Source: Sipunculus nudus (lineage: Eukaryota > Annelida > Sipuncula > Golfingiida > Sipunculidae). From it: 64,000 nt of DNA. Where the stretch lies: NCBI GenBank assembly GCA_026874595.1, contig CM049317.1, positions 55,958,118 to 56,022,117 on the forward strand. The letters run 5' to 3'. The notes beneath the pieces were generated by a model. That model was not told the origin of the DNA. It did no database searches and worked only from the letters and a program-made list of their open reading frames with translations. Shown piece by piece: positions 1 through 10,100 of the stretch. The translations under genes and the position numbers were made by a program. The first letter of the stretch is position 1, and each line of letters starts with the position of its first letter.

Positions 1-839
1 GGAAAAAATGGGCCTTCGGTAAGTGTCGTATAAAAGTTCCATTTCATAAACAAATAATGTGTGAAGGTAATTAAGTTTTCAAAAGTTAAATATATGGCCA
101 TATGAGTTAAAAATTAATCCCACAAAGTTTGACCAATATTCCTAATTTTAAAAACTAGGTTTAACAGTGTTATTCACACCTAGGCCCCACCAACTTTAAG
201 AGATATGAATTAAATGCTACCAAGTATTTATATCTTCTTAAATCTTGTCAGTTAGCACTTACATTAGGTCCTAATATTTCACCGTATTTGAATATTAGGA
301 TTAAATTCCTGAACATTTTTTCCTTTAAAAAAAATCAAAATTGTCCAAGTCTCAACAAAAAGAATTTTTTTAACATTAAAATTATAAGCTTTGTCTTGTA
401 TATTAGTCCTGTGTATCGACGCGGTAGGTCAGGGAGGGGTCTCTGTTGTTACTTTTCATCGCTGAAAAAAATGTGAAATTAAAAGATTCATCATGTTTAG
501 AGTACAGGTCTGTCAACAGAATGGGGTGGGGGGGGGGGGGGGGGGGGGAGGAGAGAAAGGCTACCTGTGGTATTTATGCTGGCAGCCTGATCAAGCTCAA
601 CACCAGAGAGGGCTTGCCGGAGTGATGGGATTACATAACAGCCTGGGGAGCATGAGAGTTGCACTGAATGACCTACAGTGACCTCAGTGGACTGCTTGAC
701 AATGTAAGGGAATACAACATGAGCCTCCAAACAAATGCAATAACTAGCCTAATTTTGCAGCTTTTATTCTTCAAATTTCAGATTTTAACAGATTATATCC
801 TTATGTGTACATGCTGTGAAAATAACATCCACAGTACTT

Positions 840-1960
840 ACAGGAAAAAATCGTGCCGTGGCAAAATTTAAGGTACTGATTTTATATTTATGCTAATAAT
901 TTTAAAAAAATTGCAAATTTCAGATCTAATTTTCGGTATACAATTGAATCTTGATTAAATGATGTTGTATTCCTGAAAAAAGTCTCAGCCATTCTTATGT
1001 TCAGTGAGTAAATATATATCCTGATTTTTTACAAGGTGCATTATGTTTGGGCCTATAACTTCAACAAATTATGCAATACTGACCTAAATTTTGGTATGTA
1101 CATAGGAAATGTATAGAAGAATATGAATATTTACAATTACATCTAACATTTTTGGGATTACCAGGTAAACAAAAGTAGGGTCATGATGCTAGAAAATACA
1201 AATACATTAAGGCTTCTATTATTAAAAAACTTCAATAGCTAGACTATTTTTCAAGCTTATACATTCAAATTCAAAATTCATCAGATTAAATCCATCTGTA
1301 AACTGGCTATGAAAATTAAATCAAATGTACTTATAAGAAAAAAACGTGCCATGGTCAAATTAAGGCAAATTTTAAGGTACCAATTTTTTATTTTTACTAA
1401 TATTTTAAAAAATTTAACAGATTTTGATCTAATTTGGGGTATACAATTTAATTTTGATTAATTAAAGATATATTACTGGAAAAAAAGTCTATAACTTTTA
1501 AATGTTTTGTGTTAAGTGATCCAATATCTTTCCTGATTTTTACAAAATGCATTATGTGCATTAAATGCATAACTTTTTTTAAATCATATAATACAGACCT
1601 AATTTCTGGCATGTACATAGGAACTATATAGAGGAATATTTATGGTAAATATGAGGAAAAGCAGGTGAGTGGTTTCGTAGTTAGGCTGTCCTGAAATGTG
1701 AAAATAGGTTTTTAATAAAAAATTGAGGTTTTTCCTTAATTTCTCAAAGGAACGAAGTCGCAAAGACCCAGTTTTCGGCTTGGTAGGAGATCTTGGGGAC
1801 ATCTAACATTATGCTGAATTTTGGATTCCTAGGTCTTACGGTTTCAAAACGTGCCACATCTACGGACTGACGGACGGACGGCAAGACAGACGGACAGACG
1901 GACGACAGACAATGGACGCCGACTATAGCTCAGATGACTTATATTCAGATGAGCTAAAAA
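840..1960 (+). repeat. Dispersed AT-rich repeat with GACGGACG tail
   Basis: Two diverged tandem units are visible; the shared phrase TGTACATAGGAA recurs about 514 bp apart near 1,097 and 1,611. The element ends in a GACGGACG-rich tract (about 1,860-1,920) and a terminal inverted sequence reading TAGCTCA then TGAGCTA (about 1,926-1,957), followed by an A run. A related copy lies in the opposite orientation near 48.6-51.4 kb; both copies share a chance reading frame beginning MSPRSPTKPKTGSL. This is a non-coding dispersed element of unknown class. Confidence 0.6.
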
Positions 1961-2429
1961 AAGTACCCAAGAATGCACATAGCTCATAAAATCAACCAAA
2001 ATATAGGTGGCCCAACCTTATCTACATTTAACTTGGACGAACAAACACAACTAGTTTACAAATCACCTTGATAGTCTGTTCAGCCATCTGGTCTGGATGA
2101 CCATTGTACAAGCTGACATATATGAGGTAGAAAGGGAAACATGTACTCAGTATTTAAAAATAAACATGATTACATCATTAATTCAGTTAAGGGGATATGA
2201 TGTGATCCCAGTTAATTGTATCCGCCAAAACAGAGTTTTGCGGATACTATGTTTTCAGCTGCACGCCGCCGCCGCCGCGTAGGTGTCTGGAGAACTCCTC
2301 CGTAACCGCTGGGCGGAATTTTACGAAACCCGGGATTATGTTCGGGTCACATGTGAACTGCTGCGCCCCGATTTTGTTTTGACCTCTGACCTTTCCTCTG
2401 CGCTCTGCGTCCGTTTGTGCGTCTGTTTC

Positions 2430-3830
2430 CACACATAAACCCACATATCTCGGGAACCGTTTGACTGATCAGGAAAATTTTTTTGCACAAATGTAGCCCT
2501 TGGAGAGCTTAATAACATACACCAAAAATGGTGGCGCCACCTGCAACCATGTTTGTACAGTGTCCATCTGTTCGTCTGCCTTGGGTTAAAATCACTCATA
2601 TCTCTGCAGTGACTAGACTAATTCACCTGAAATTTGGCATGCGTAAACATCCTGGATAGCTTTTCTGATTTTATGACAGGTGGCGCCACCTACATTCACG
2701 TTTACGCTGCAGACATCCAAGCTCATATCTCGGGAACCGTTTGACCGATCAGGAAAATTTTTTTGCACAAATGTAGCCCTTGGAGAGCTTTATAACATAC
2801 ACAAAAAATGGTGGCGCTACCTGCAACCATGTTTGCACAGTGTCCATCTGTTCGTCTGCCTTGGGTTAAAATCACTCATATCTCTGCAGTGACTTGACTA
2901 ATTCACCTGAAATTCAGCATGCGTATACATACTGGATAGCTTTTCTGATTGAATGACAGGTGGCGCCACCTACATTCACGTTTATGCTGCAGACATCCAA
3001 GCTCATATCTTGGGAACCGTTTGACCGATCAGGAAAATTTTTTTGCACAAATGTAGCCCTTGGAGAGCTTTATAACATACACAAAAAATGGTGGTGCCAC
3101 CTGCAACCATGTTTGCACAGTGTCCATCTGTTCGTCTGCCTTGGGTTAAAATCACTCATATCTCTGCAGTGACTTGACTAATTCACCTGAAATTTCGCCA
3201 TGCGTATACATACTGGATAGCTTTTCTGATTTTATGACAGGTTGCGCCACCTACATTCACGTTTACGCTGCAGACATCCAAGCTCATATCTCAGGAACCG
3301 TTTGACCGATTGGGCCAAATTTTTGCATGTGTATAGATCTCACATAGCTCTTCATCATACGCAAAACTGGTGGCGCCACCTGCAGCCATTTTTGCACAGT
3401 TCCTGTCTGTTTGTCTGCCATGGGATAAAATCACTCATATCTCGGCAGTGGTTTGACATATCTGCCTAAAATTTTGCAGGTTTATACATCCCCGACAGCT
3501 CTCTTGATTTTATGACAGGTGGCGCCACCTGCATTCTAGTTTATGCAGCAGACATCCAAGCTCATATCTTGGGAACCGTTTGACCGATTGGGCCAAAGTT
3601 TTGCATGTGTATAGTTCTCACATAGCTCTTTATCATACACAAAACTGGTGGCGTCACCTGCAACCATTTTCGCTCAGCGTCCATCTGTTTGTCTGCCACG
3701 GGCTAAAATCACTCATATACATGTAGTGGTTTGACTTATCTGCCTTAAATTTTGCATATGTATACAACTGGATTTTGTGGTAGGGGGGCACCCTACATAC
3801 ACAATTTGGCTGCAGACATCCATGCTAATA
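2430..3830 (+). repeat. ~280-bp tandem repeat core of the Helitron-like element
   Basis: About five copies of a ~280-bp unit, recognised by ATATCTCGGGAACCGTTTGA (near 2,444, 2,727, 3,007, 3,287 and 3,568). Each unit has the palindrome GGTGGCGCCACC or a variant at about mid-unit. The first three copies are most alike and the last two more diverged. The 70-residue frames at 2,680 and 2,960 are repeat translations, not genes. Confidence 0.85.
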
Positions 3831-3906
3831 TGCAACACTCTATTTCCCCTTGCCACTCAATCCATGCCTCACTTTACCCGTTCCACTCTGATTTAGGCGG
3901 ATACAC

Positions 3907-3936
3907 GTAGTCGCTTGTCGACTACCTGTATTCTAG
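3907..3936 (+). other. Helitron 3' terminal hairpin and CTAG end
   Basis: A 7-bp perfect stem (GTAGTCG / CGACTAC) with loop CTTGT is followed by 11 bases ending in CTAG. In Helitrons this hairpin acts as the rolling-circle termination signal; here the match is structural only. Confidence 0.7.
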
Positions 3937-3990
3937 TTGATATTCTATTATTATCTGTTTATATCTGTAAACTCTGGTGTTAATACATAC

Positions 3991-4157
3991 ACCTCCTCCC
4001 CACACCCTCAGCATGTTCATGTTTGCTCTCTGAGCAGAGGAGAGGACTTTGTATAGGTACTGGGGTGTGATCCTCTCCTGGAAGCTGTCCGCTGGAATCC
4101 AGTTTGATCCCTTCATGAAGATCGGCTTGTCATTAATCTTGAAGTAGAAGCTGAGCC
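3991..4157 (-). CDS. MANBA: MANBA exon 8: start of catalytic barrel
   Basis: Encodes residues 339-394, from [10 protein letters not shown] through [12 protein letters not shown] to MLRVWGGGV. In GH2 enzymes this block is the first beta-alpha unit of the TIM barrel, and the RVWGGG strand lines the active site. The acceptor has a T-rich tract ending TTTCAG. The donor is GTATGT after the last GGT codon (phase 0); a GTGTAT donor two bases earlier is possible but weaker. The next exon is not in the window. Confidence 0.93.
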
Positions 4158-7100
4158 CTGAAAAAAAATAAATGATCATGAAAATATATAATAGAATAAA
4201 ATGAATTAATAGAATAATTAATAGAGGAATAAATTTTATCACATGTAAAAACAGTAGTACAAATAAGCATTCAAGGCAAAAACCATTGACAGTTTAGGAC
4301 TCTCAAGCCAAAACTGTGGACTTTTGGGATTTTGGAGCATCCCAATTTAGAGTTTACATAAATTTTTTATGTCCATGCATATATACATATATACACAGAA
4401 TATATTAGGAAAATGGTAAGTTACATATTTTACGTGTGTTCATGCTTTCGCAATTGTCAGATGTGAATTGTTAAGGAGCGTTGGTATTGTTATGTTATTA
4501 TGTGCTGAAGCACTCAGCCATGGTCAGTTGGGAATATATGAGGAAAAGGATTATTCCTGCATTTCAAAACAAGCTCCAATCTTTTCTTGAGTCTTTGTGA
4601 ATTGGGGAATGTTATGATTTGGACCTTTTCTTCCAGGCAGGGATTACAACTTAAACGGGGGAATACATATTCAATAACCTGGCAGGTCCTCAAGCATGCA
4701 CCCCGAGAAAGTAGTTTGGCTCAGTGTTTTTGTGTTTATCCTGTTAAGTAAAATAACAACATTTCTGTTTTTATCATTACCTGTAGATCCAGGCACTGGT
4801 TCTTGAACTAGCTCCACTGTTCTGAATCCGACGTTACTCCTCTTTTTACATGACTCTATGTTTGACACAAACATTACGTGGAAGTCATAAAGTTTCTGTT
4901 CACCATGTCCATTTGGCCACCATAACTCAACACCAGAGTTCTGTTAAAGATCAGAACATTTAAAAAATCTGCTTATAAAAGATTATATACTGGTTGTTCC
5001 ACATATGCCATGTTACCACATTTTTTACTGAAGAAAATTGAAACCTAAGGACATGTACATAAATAAAATATCAAGTTTGGTAGCATTTCTTGATATTAGT
5101 TTAACTTGATTTTGCCATCAGAAAAAAATGGTAATAATCTATTCATACTCACTTTATTTCCCTTCCTCTACTGAACTATTAACTCTGATATGAAATGAAC
5201 AGTTCAAATCTTTTTTAAATTACATACAAATGAGCAAATTCAATGAATTAATGTCCCCCTGCTTTCACCTTCAATTGGTGACTAAGTGCATATAATGTTT
5301 ACCACCCTAAACAGATGGTAGCACCTGGCAAAAATTAAGGTTATTAATGTCCACTGCTAGTGCAAACTGTTGATGATAAGTGAAATAAAGGTGCTGATTC
5401 ATCATACCAAAAATGAAATATCATATTGTATTATTATCTTGTGAGACAGACACTCCAAGACCAATCCCAACCAAGTTAAGCATGAGAGCAATCACTGACC
5501 CAAATTTGAATGAAATTAGATAATATTTAGGAAAGCTATCACATGGAAATGAAAACCTGACAGACGGACAGACAGCTAGACAGATAGACAGAAGGGCAGA
5601 GAGACCAACCCAAATCAATGTCTCCAGTTCTGAGCAAAAAGGGGGGAGACAAAAAGTGGAAACAACTATTTTGAAAGCCATCTGTAGCAAAAATCACAGA
5701 GCAGTCATGTGCATAATATTCCAGTTAAATTTAGCATTGATAGATGGAGCCATATGAGATATTTAGCAACAATGTGTGTTGCGAACTTTGACCTCATTAA
5801 ATAGGCACAGATTTTGCTGAGAATTGGTGAATATTTTTAGGGGTTTCATGGAAATCCATCAAATTTTTGGTCAGTCACAGACACACTGATGTCTGGTGAC
5901 CTTTGACCTAATGAAATATGTATGAAAATAAAAATTGGGTTATTAAATATGTGTGAAAATTGCCAAGGTTAGATAATCTATTGGTAAACAGTTAAAGTGA
6001 GTTTCAGGAAAATTCATGATATCCCTGATAAGTTTTCTTGGCAAACACCAAAAGTTAATGGATGCAAAGAAGGATGCCCATACCAAAATATTATCTTAGA
6101 CCGCTGTACAAAAAGTGAAAAGCAAAAAAAGGAAAAAACCTTTATGAAGCCAAATATGAAGCCAAAAACAGCATATAAGCATTGCATCCCAGCTGCTTCT
6201 AAGCATAAGATTGTAGCCATGAATACACAACTCAGTATAGGCTTTTATATTGGGCTGATAAGCCTAATTTGAGTTGTGAAACAAGACATACAAGAATGCT
6301 CTCAAATGATCATCCATCCTGTTGCAATGATATTGTGGTAAACAGCCAATAATCTTAACATTAGGCCACTAGTGATAAATTTACACAAATAATACATGTG
6401 AACTTACACATCAAACTGAACTAGAATATCAGCAAAAGCTGACAAAAGCCCTCAGCCAAAAGAACAGTGTTTAGAGGTGGTAACAGTAACAAGTACTAAA
6501 TATCTGTTCTCACATGGATGTATATCTGTACATGTCTCAGTTATAAATTTAAAATGGAGAGGTATATACCATGGTTCATGACAATCCACCAAATGCTTCC
6601 TGAAAAATAAGCTTCTAAGTTATATTCTATTATAAGCTCTGTGACCTTGAAAAGTAGGTCAAGGTCATCCATCTTCGAACATGAACAAGATCTTTGTTGA
6701 TATACATCTTCACCAAAGAAATAAAATTCCTATTGTGAATCCTTTTAGAGATATCCCGCTCACAAGGCCAAAGTTGAAAAATCCAAGAAAAATTCAATAA
6801 AAAATCAGAAATTGCAGGTGGCGCCCCCAAACTTGTGCAGCAGTTACAGACCATCAGTCCCTATGATCATAGTAAGTATTGTGAAAATCCATCCAATGGT
6901 TCCTGAGAAATAAGCTTCTAAATGTTTTTTCTATAATCAGCTCTAAAACGTAGAAAAATAGGTCAAGGTCACCCATCTTAAAAATAAAATTAAAATTAAA
7001 AAATAAAATTCTGACGGTGAATCCATTTCGAGATATCCCGCTCACAAGCCCAAAGTTGAAAAATCTGATAAAAATTCATTAAAAATCAGAAATTGTAGGT

Positions 7101-10100
7101 GGCGCCACCAAACTTGTATAGCAGGTAAAGACTATCAGTCCCAATAATCATAGTAAGTTTTGTGAAAATCCACCAAATGGTTCCTGAGTAATAAGCATCT
7201 AAGTGTTTTTCTATAATCAGCTCTAAAATGTAGAAAAATAGGTCAAGGTCACCCATCTTCGAACTTGACCGAGATTTTGTCGATAAACATCTTTACCGAG
7301 GAAACAAAATTCTGACGGTGAATCCTTTTCAAGATATCCCGCTCACAAGGTAAAAGTTAACGGACGCCGGACGGACGGACGGACGGACAGCTTGGGTGAC
7401 GACAATAGCCCATCAGCCTAAGGGCTGAGGGCTAAAAACTGTTGTATGGTAACAAGTCATATCCTGTCAGGTGATAGCATCATATCTATCCTGTGGCATT
7501 ACGACCAATAACCAGATAACTTGTGTAAGAGTGTCTTTTTTTTAAATATTTTATTGGTGGAGGTAACCGCCTCCATTTTTTAATGCTTACTTAACTGTGT
7601 ATTTGTACACATGCAGAATTTCCATTCCGGTTTTGGACTACGTGACAGGGCAGTATCACACGCTTCCTCTCATTTTATATCCTGGCATTAACCAGGCCCA
7701 GTGACTACTGCACCTGCTGGCCCTGGGTTTGTAATCGTCCCCCTTGCTGGGTCATACCACCGAGGAGCCCCCAAAAGGCACACTCGTTTGTGAGTGAAAC
7801 ACGGCCATTGGGCATGGGTTTACCATTAAGCCTGCAGAGTGCTTACCCTGGATGGGGGCCGACCGTGAAAAATCTCACCGCCTCGGCTGAGATTGAACTC
7901 ACGATCTCCCGCTTTGAGTCCTGCACTCTACCCCTGAGCCACAGAAGCCATTGTGTCAGAGTGTCTTTACATCTAAGTCTGAGGAACACATTATAAGGCC
8001 TTATGAAGATGCAAATATTTTTCGTCATTTCTGACAACGCTTCATGGCCTACAGGTACACTGTCAATCAACATAAACAAGACCAATTGTTAGCATTTTTC
8101 GTGTACTTTCTAATAATACCAAACATGAGCGAGTAAGTTTTTGTTTTAACCCAGCACATTGGTAAACCCCTCGGGATGTTTTTTAATTTATGACCACATA
8201 AACACAAGCATGGCTTGCATGGGTTACAGCACACAGGCAGGTTACAGGCGATACAGGAAATGACCCGTGTCCATAGAGACAGGGTTTCAGTTTGGGTTGT
8301 GAGCTCACATTGAAACTATTGTGTAAATTTATTATTCTTAGCATAATATTGAGATTAAGGGCCATTTACCACAATATGAATGCAACCTGATGCAAGACCA
8401 CTGCGATACATTCCTTGATATTACTTGTTTCATGACTCAAGTAGGATTACCAGCCCAATTATCCGATTGCCTACTGAGTCAGGTCATCACGGCTAGTCAA
8501 GTGACAGCATACTTGTAGGCCATGAGGCATTGTCAAAAGTGACAAAAATATTTGCATTCTAATAGAGCCTTACAGTGCTGGCCTCGTTGAAGGTTGTAAA
8601 GGCATGCTATGTACACTGATCATAGACTCTATAATGTCGGAGGGCCAAAATGGGGCTAACAAGATTGTGGCTGCAAACAAGAAGAAACAAGTCAATTTGT
8701 TTGTACCTATATATCTCTAGATATGAGTAATCAGGACACATACCTTATGAATTGGAATTTCAAATGAGACTTTATTTGTATCCGGACTGACTGTTGCAGC
8801 CTGGGTAACTGAGACTTTCAGCTCATGGACCTCAAAAGTAAGCTTGCCACTGACTGGTTTCTTTCCTGTCTTGAAAAAGATGTCTCCACGCAATATCCAC
8901 TGAATATCCCCAGTACCTGAAACAAAAGTACCAGTTTTTTTTTTCACATAAACATTTGTAATAATATGTGCATTATCGCATGCTATTAGTATGTTTTGGC
9001 TTAATACAAAGTAGTGGTGTGCCATTAGTCGATTATATCAATGATTGGTCGTTTTCTTTCATAATCAATTATATTGATGATTGGTTGTTTTCTTTCATAA
9101 TTGATTAAATCAATTGTATTTATGCATAATTGATCACAAACCCTTATTTATGCAAATTAAAAAAAATTGTATTATCTTGATAAATTATTCTCCTTCTGTC
9201 AGAGATATATGAAAGACAACGGCAACAAACAATTGTCAACAGCCCCTGCTGGTACCTTGACCCCTTAAGCGTGATGTATATAAGTAGAAATTATACTCAG
9301 TCAAAATCTTATGTATCATTCTATACAGCAGATTTCCGGGTAATATATACATAAACAAGTGACCCATGGGTCATGACGCTCAGCTGACAAGCATGACCTG
9401 TATTTAAAGCCTGATGGTATACCTTATGGTATCTGATCATACTTGCATGGAAGATGGAAGGTTTGGGATGAAAAGTCTGACTTGAAATGCATCCACAACT
9501 TTTTTCAAGAAGCTGGTCCTGTGACATTGACATTTGACCCTAAGACCTAAATATCGAAAGGTTTGTTCCTCTATTGACATGTAAGGTTTGGGATGATTAT
9601 TTTGGCTATAAGAATTAATTCTGGGAGGTGCAAACACACCCCGTAACTCAGAGAATATAGGTCACAGTGACCTAATTTCAGATCTGCAAGGAGATCTTTT
9701 TAGAACCTCTAAGACTGCATATGGTTCATGTATCTAGCCCTTACAGTTACAATTTGTGCCCTGCTAACGGCCGGACTGCTGGCCAGACGGACAGAGGGAA
9801 GGACGACAGACAAAGACCTAATGCTATAGCACAGCATGACTAAAAGTCAACTGAGCTAAATATCACTGAAACTGCACTGACAAAAGGATTTCTAAGGTGG
9901 CTAACTGGCAGACATAATGGATTTCTGAGAAGTCTGACATTTGATATCAAACATCCTCCAATAAGAGACCAAACTTGTTGCAAATTCTCCAAAGGATGTT
10001 ACAGTAATGAATGTCCAAAACAATTCAAAAGGCATTTTCAGGCCCTCATATTGTGTAAGTCCAATATTTTTTATTATCACTGCTTTTCAATGGGATCAGC

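Larger units (their letters stand above)
2221..3936 (+). mobile_element. Non-autonomous Helitron-like element with tandem core
   Basis: The element begins with TC directly after an A (2,220|2,221). It ends CTAG directly before a T (3,936|3,937), so it sits in an A|T target as Helitrons do. Eleven bases before the end is a hairpin, GTAGTCG-CTTGT-CGACTAC (3,907-3,925), the usual spacing for a Helitron 3' end. The 5' end also folds: GTATCCGC pairs with GCGGATAC around 2,219-2,248, and GCGGATAC recurs just before the 3' hairpin. There is no Rep/helicase coding sequence. The interior is about five copies of a ~280-bp tandem repeat. This architecture matches the bivalve Helitron-like interspersed elements that carry satellite cores. 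It lies in MANBA intron 8, antisense to the gene. Confidence 0.75.
1..3990 (-). other. MANBA: MANBA intron 8 (partial), repeat-filled
   Basis: This stretch follows the donor of exon 8 on the minus strand and runs off the window. I searched it for the next conserved beta-mannosidase segment, the acidic helix after the WGGG strand, and did not find it. The intron is therefore longer than 3.9 kb. It holds a dispersed AT-rich repeat, a 21-base G run at 528-548 and a Helitron-like element that ends 54 bp from the donor. The remainder (about 1-840 and 1,960-2,220) shows nothing I can name. Confidence 0.75.
4941..8743 (-). other. MANBA: MANBA intron 6, repeat-rich
   Basis: A 3.8-kb intron. About 5,555-5,620 is GACAGACGGACAG-rich. 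About 5,700-6,000 resembles the tails of dispersed repeats (GACCTTTGACCTAATGAAAT). A ~300-bp tandem repeat and a complete SINE are listed separately. The rest (4,941-5,550, 6,000-6,560, 7,970-8,740) has nothing I can support as functional. Confidence 0.7.

Noticed and set aside
2680-3469. Three related ~70-codon plus-strand frames
   Set aside because: Each is the same phase of the ~280-bp Helitron core repeat.
1-3980. Search for the next beta-mannosidase exon (helix after WGGG)
   Set aside because: No matching minus-strand segment with splice sites was found; the interval is repeats and AT-rich intron.
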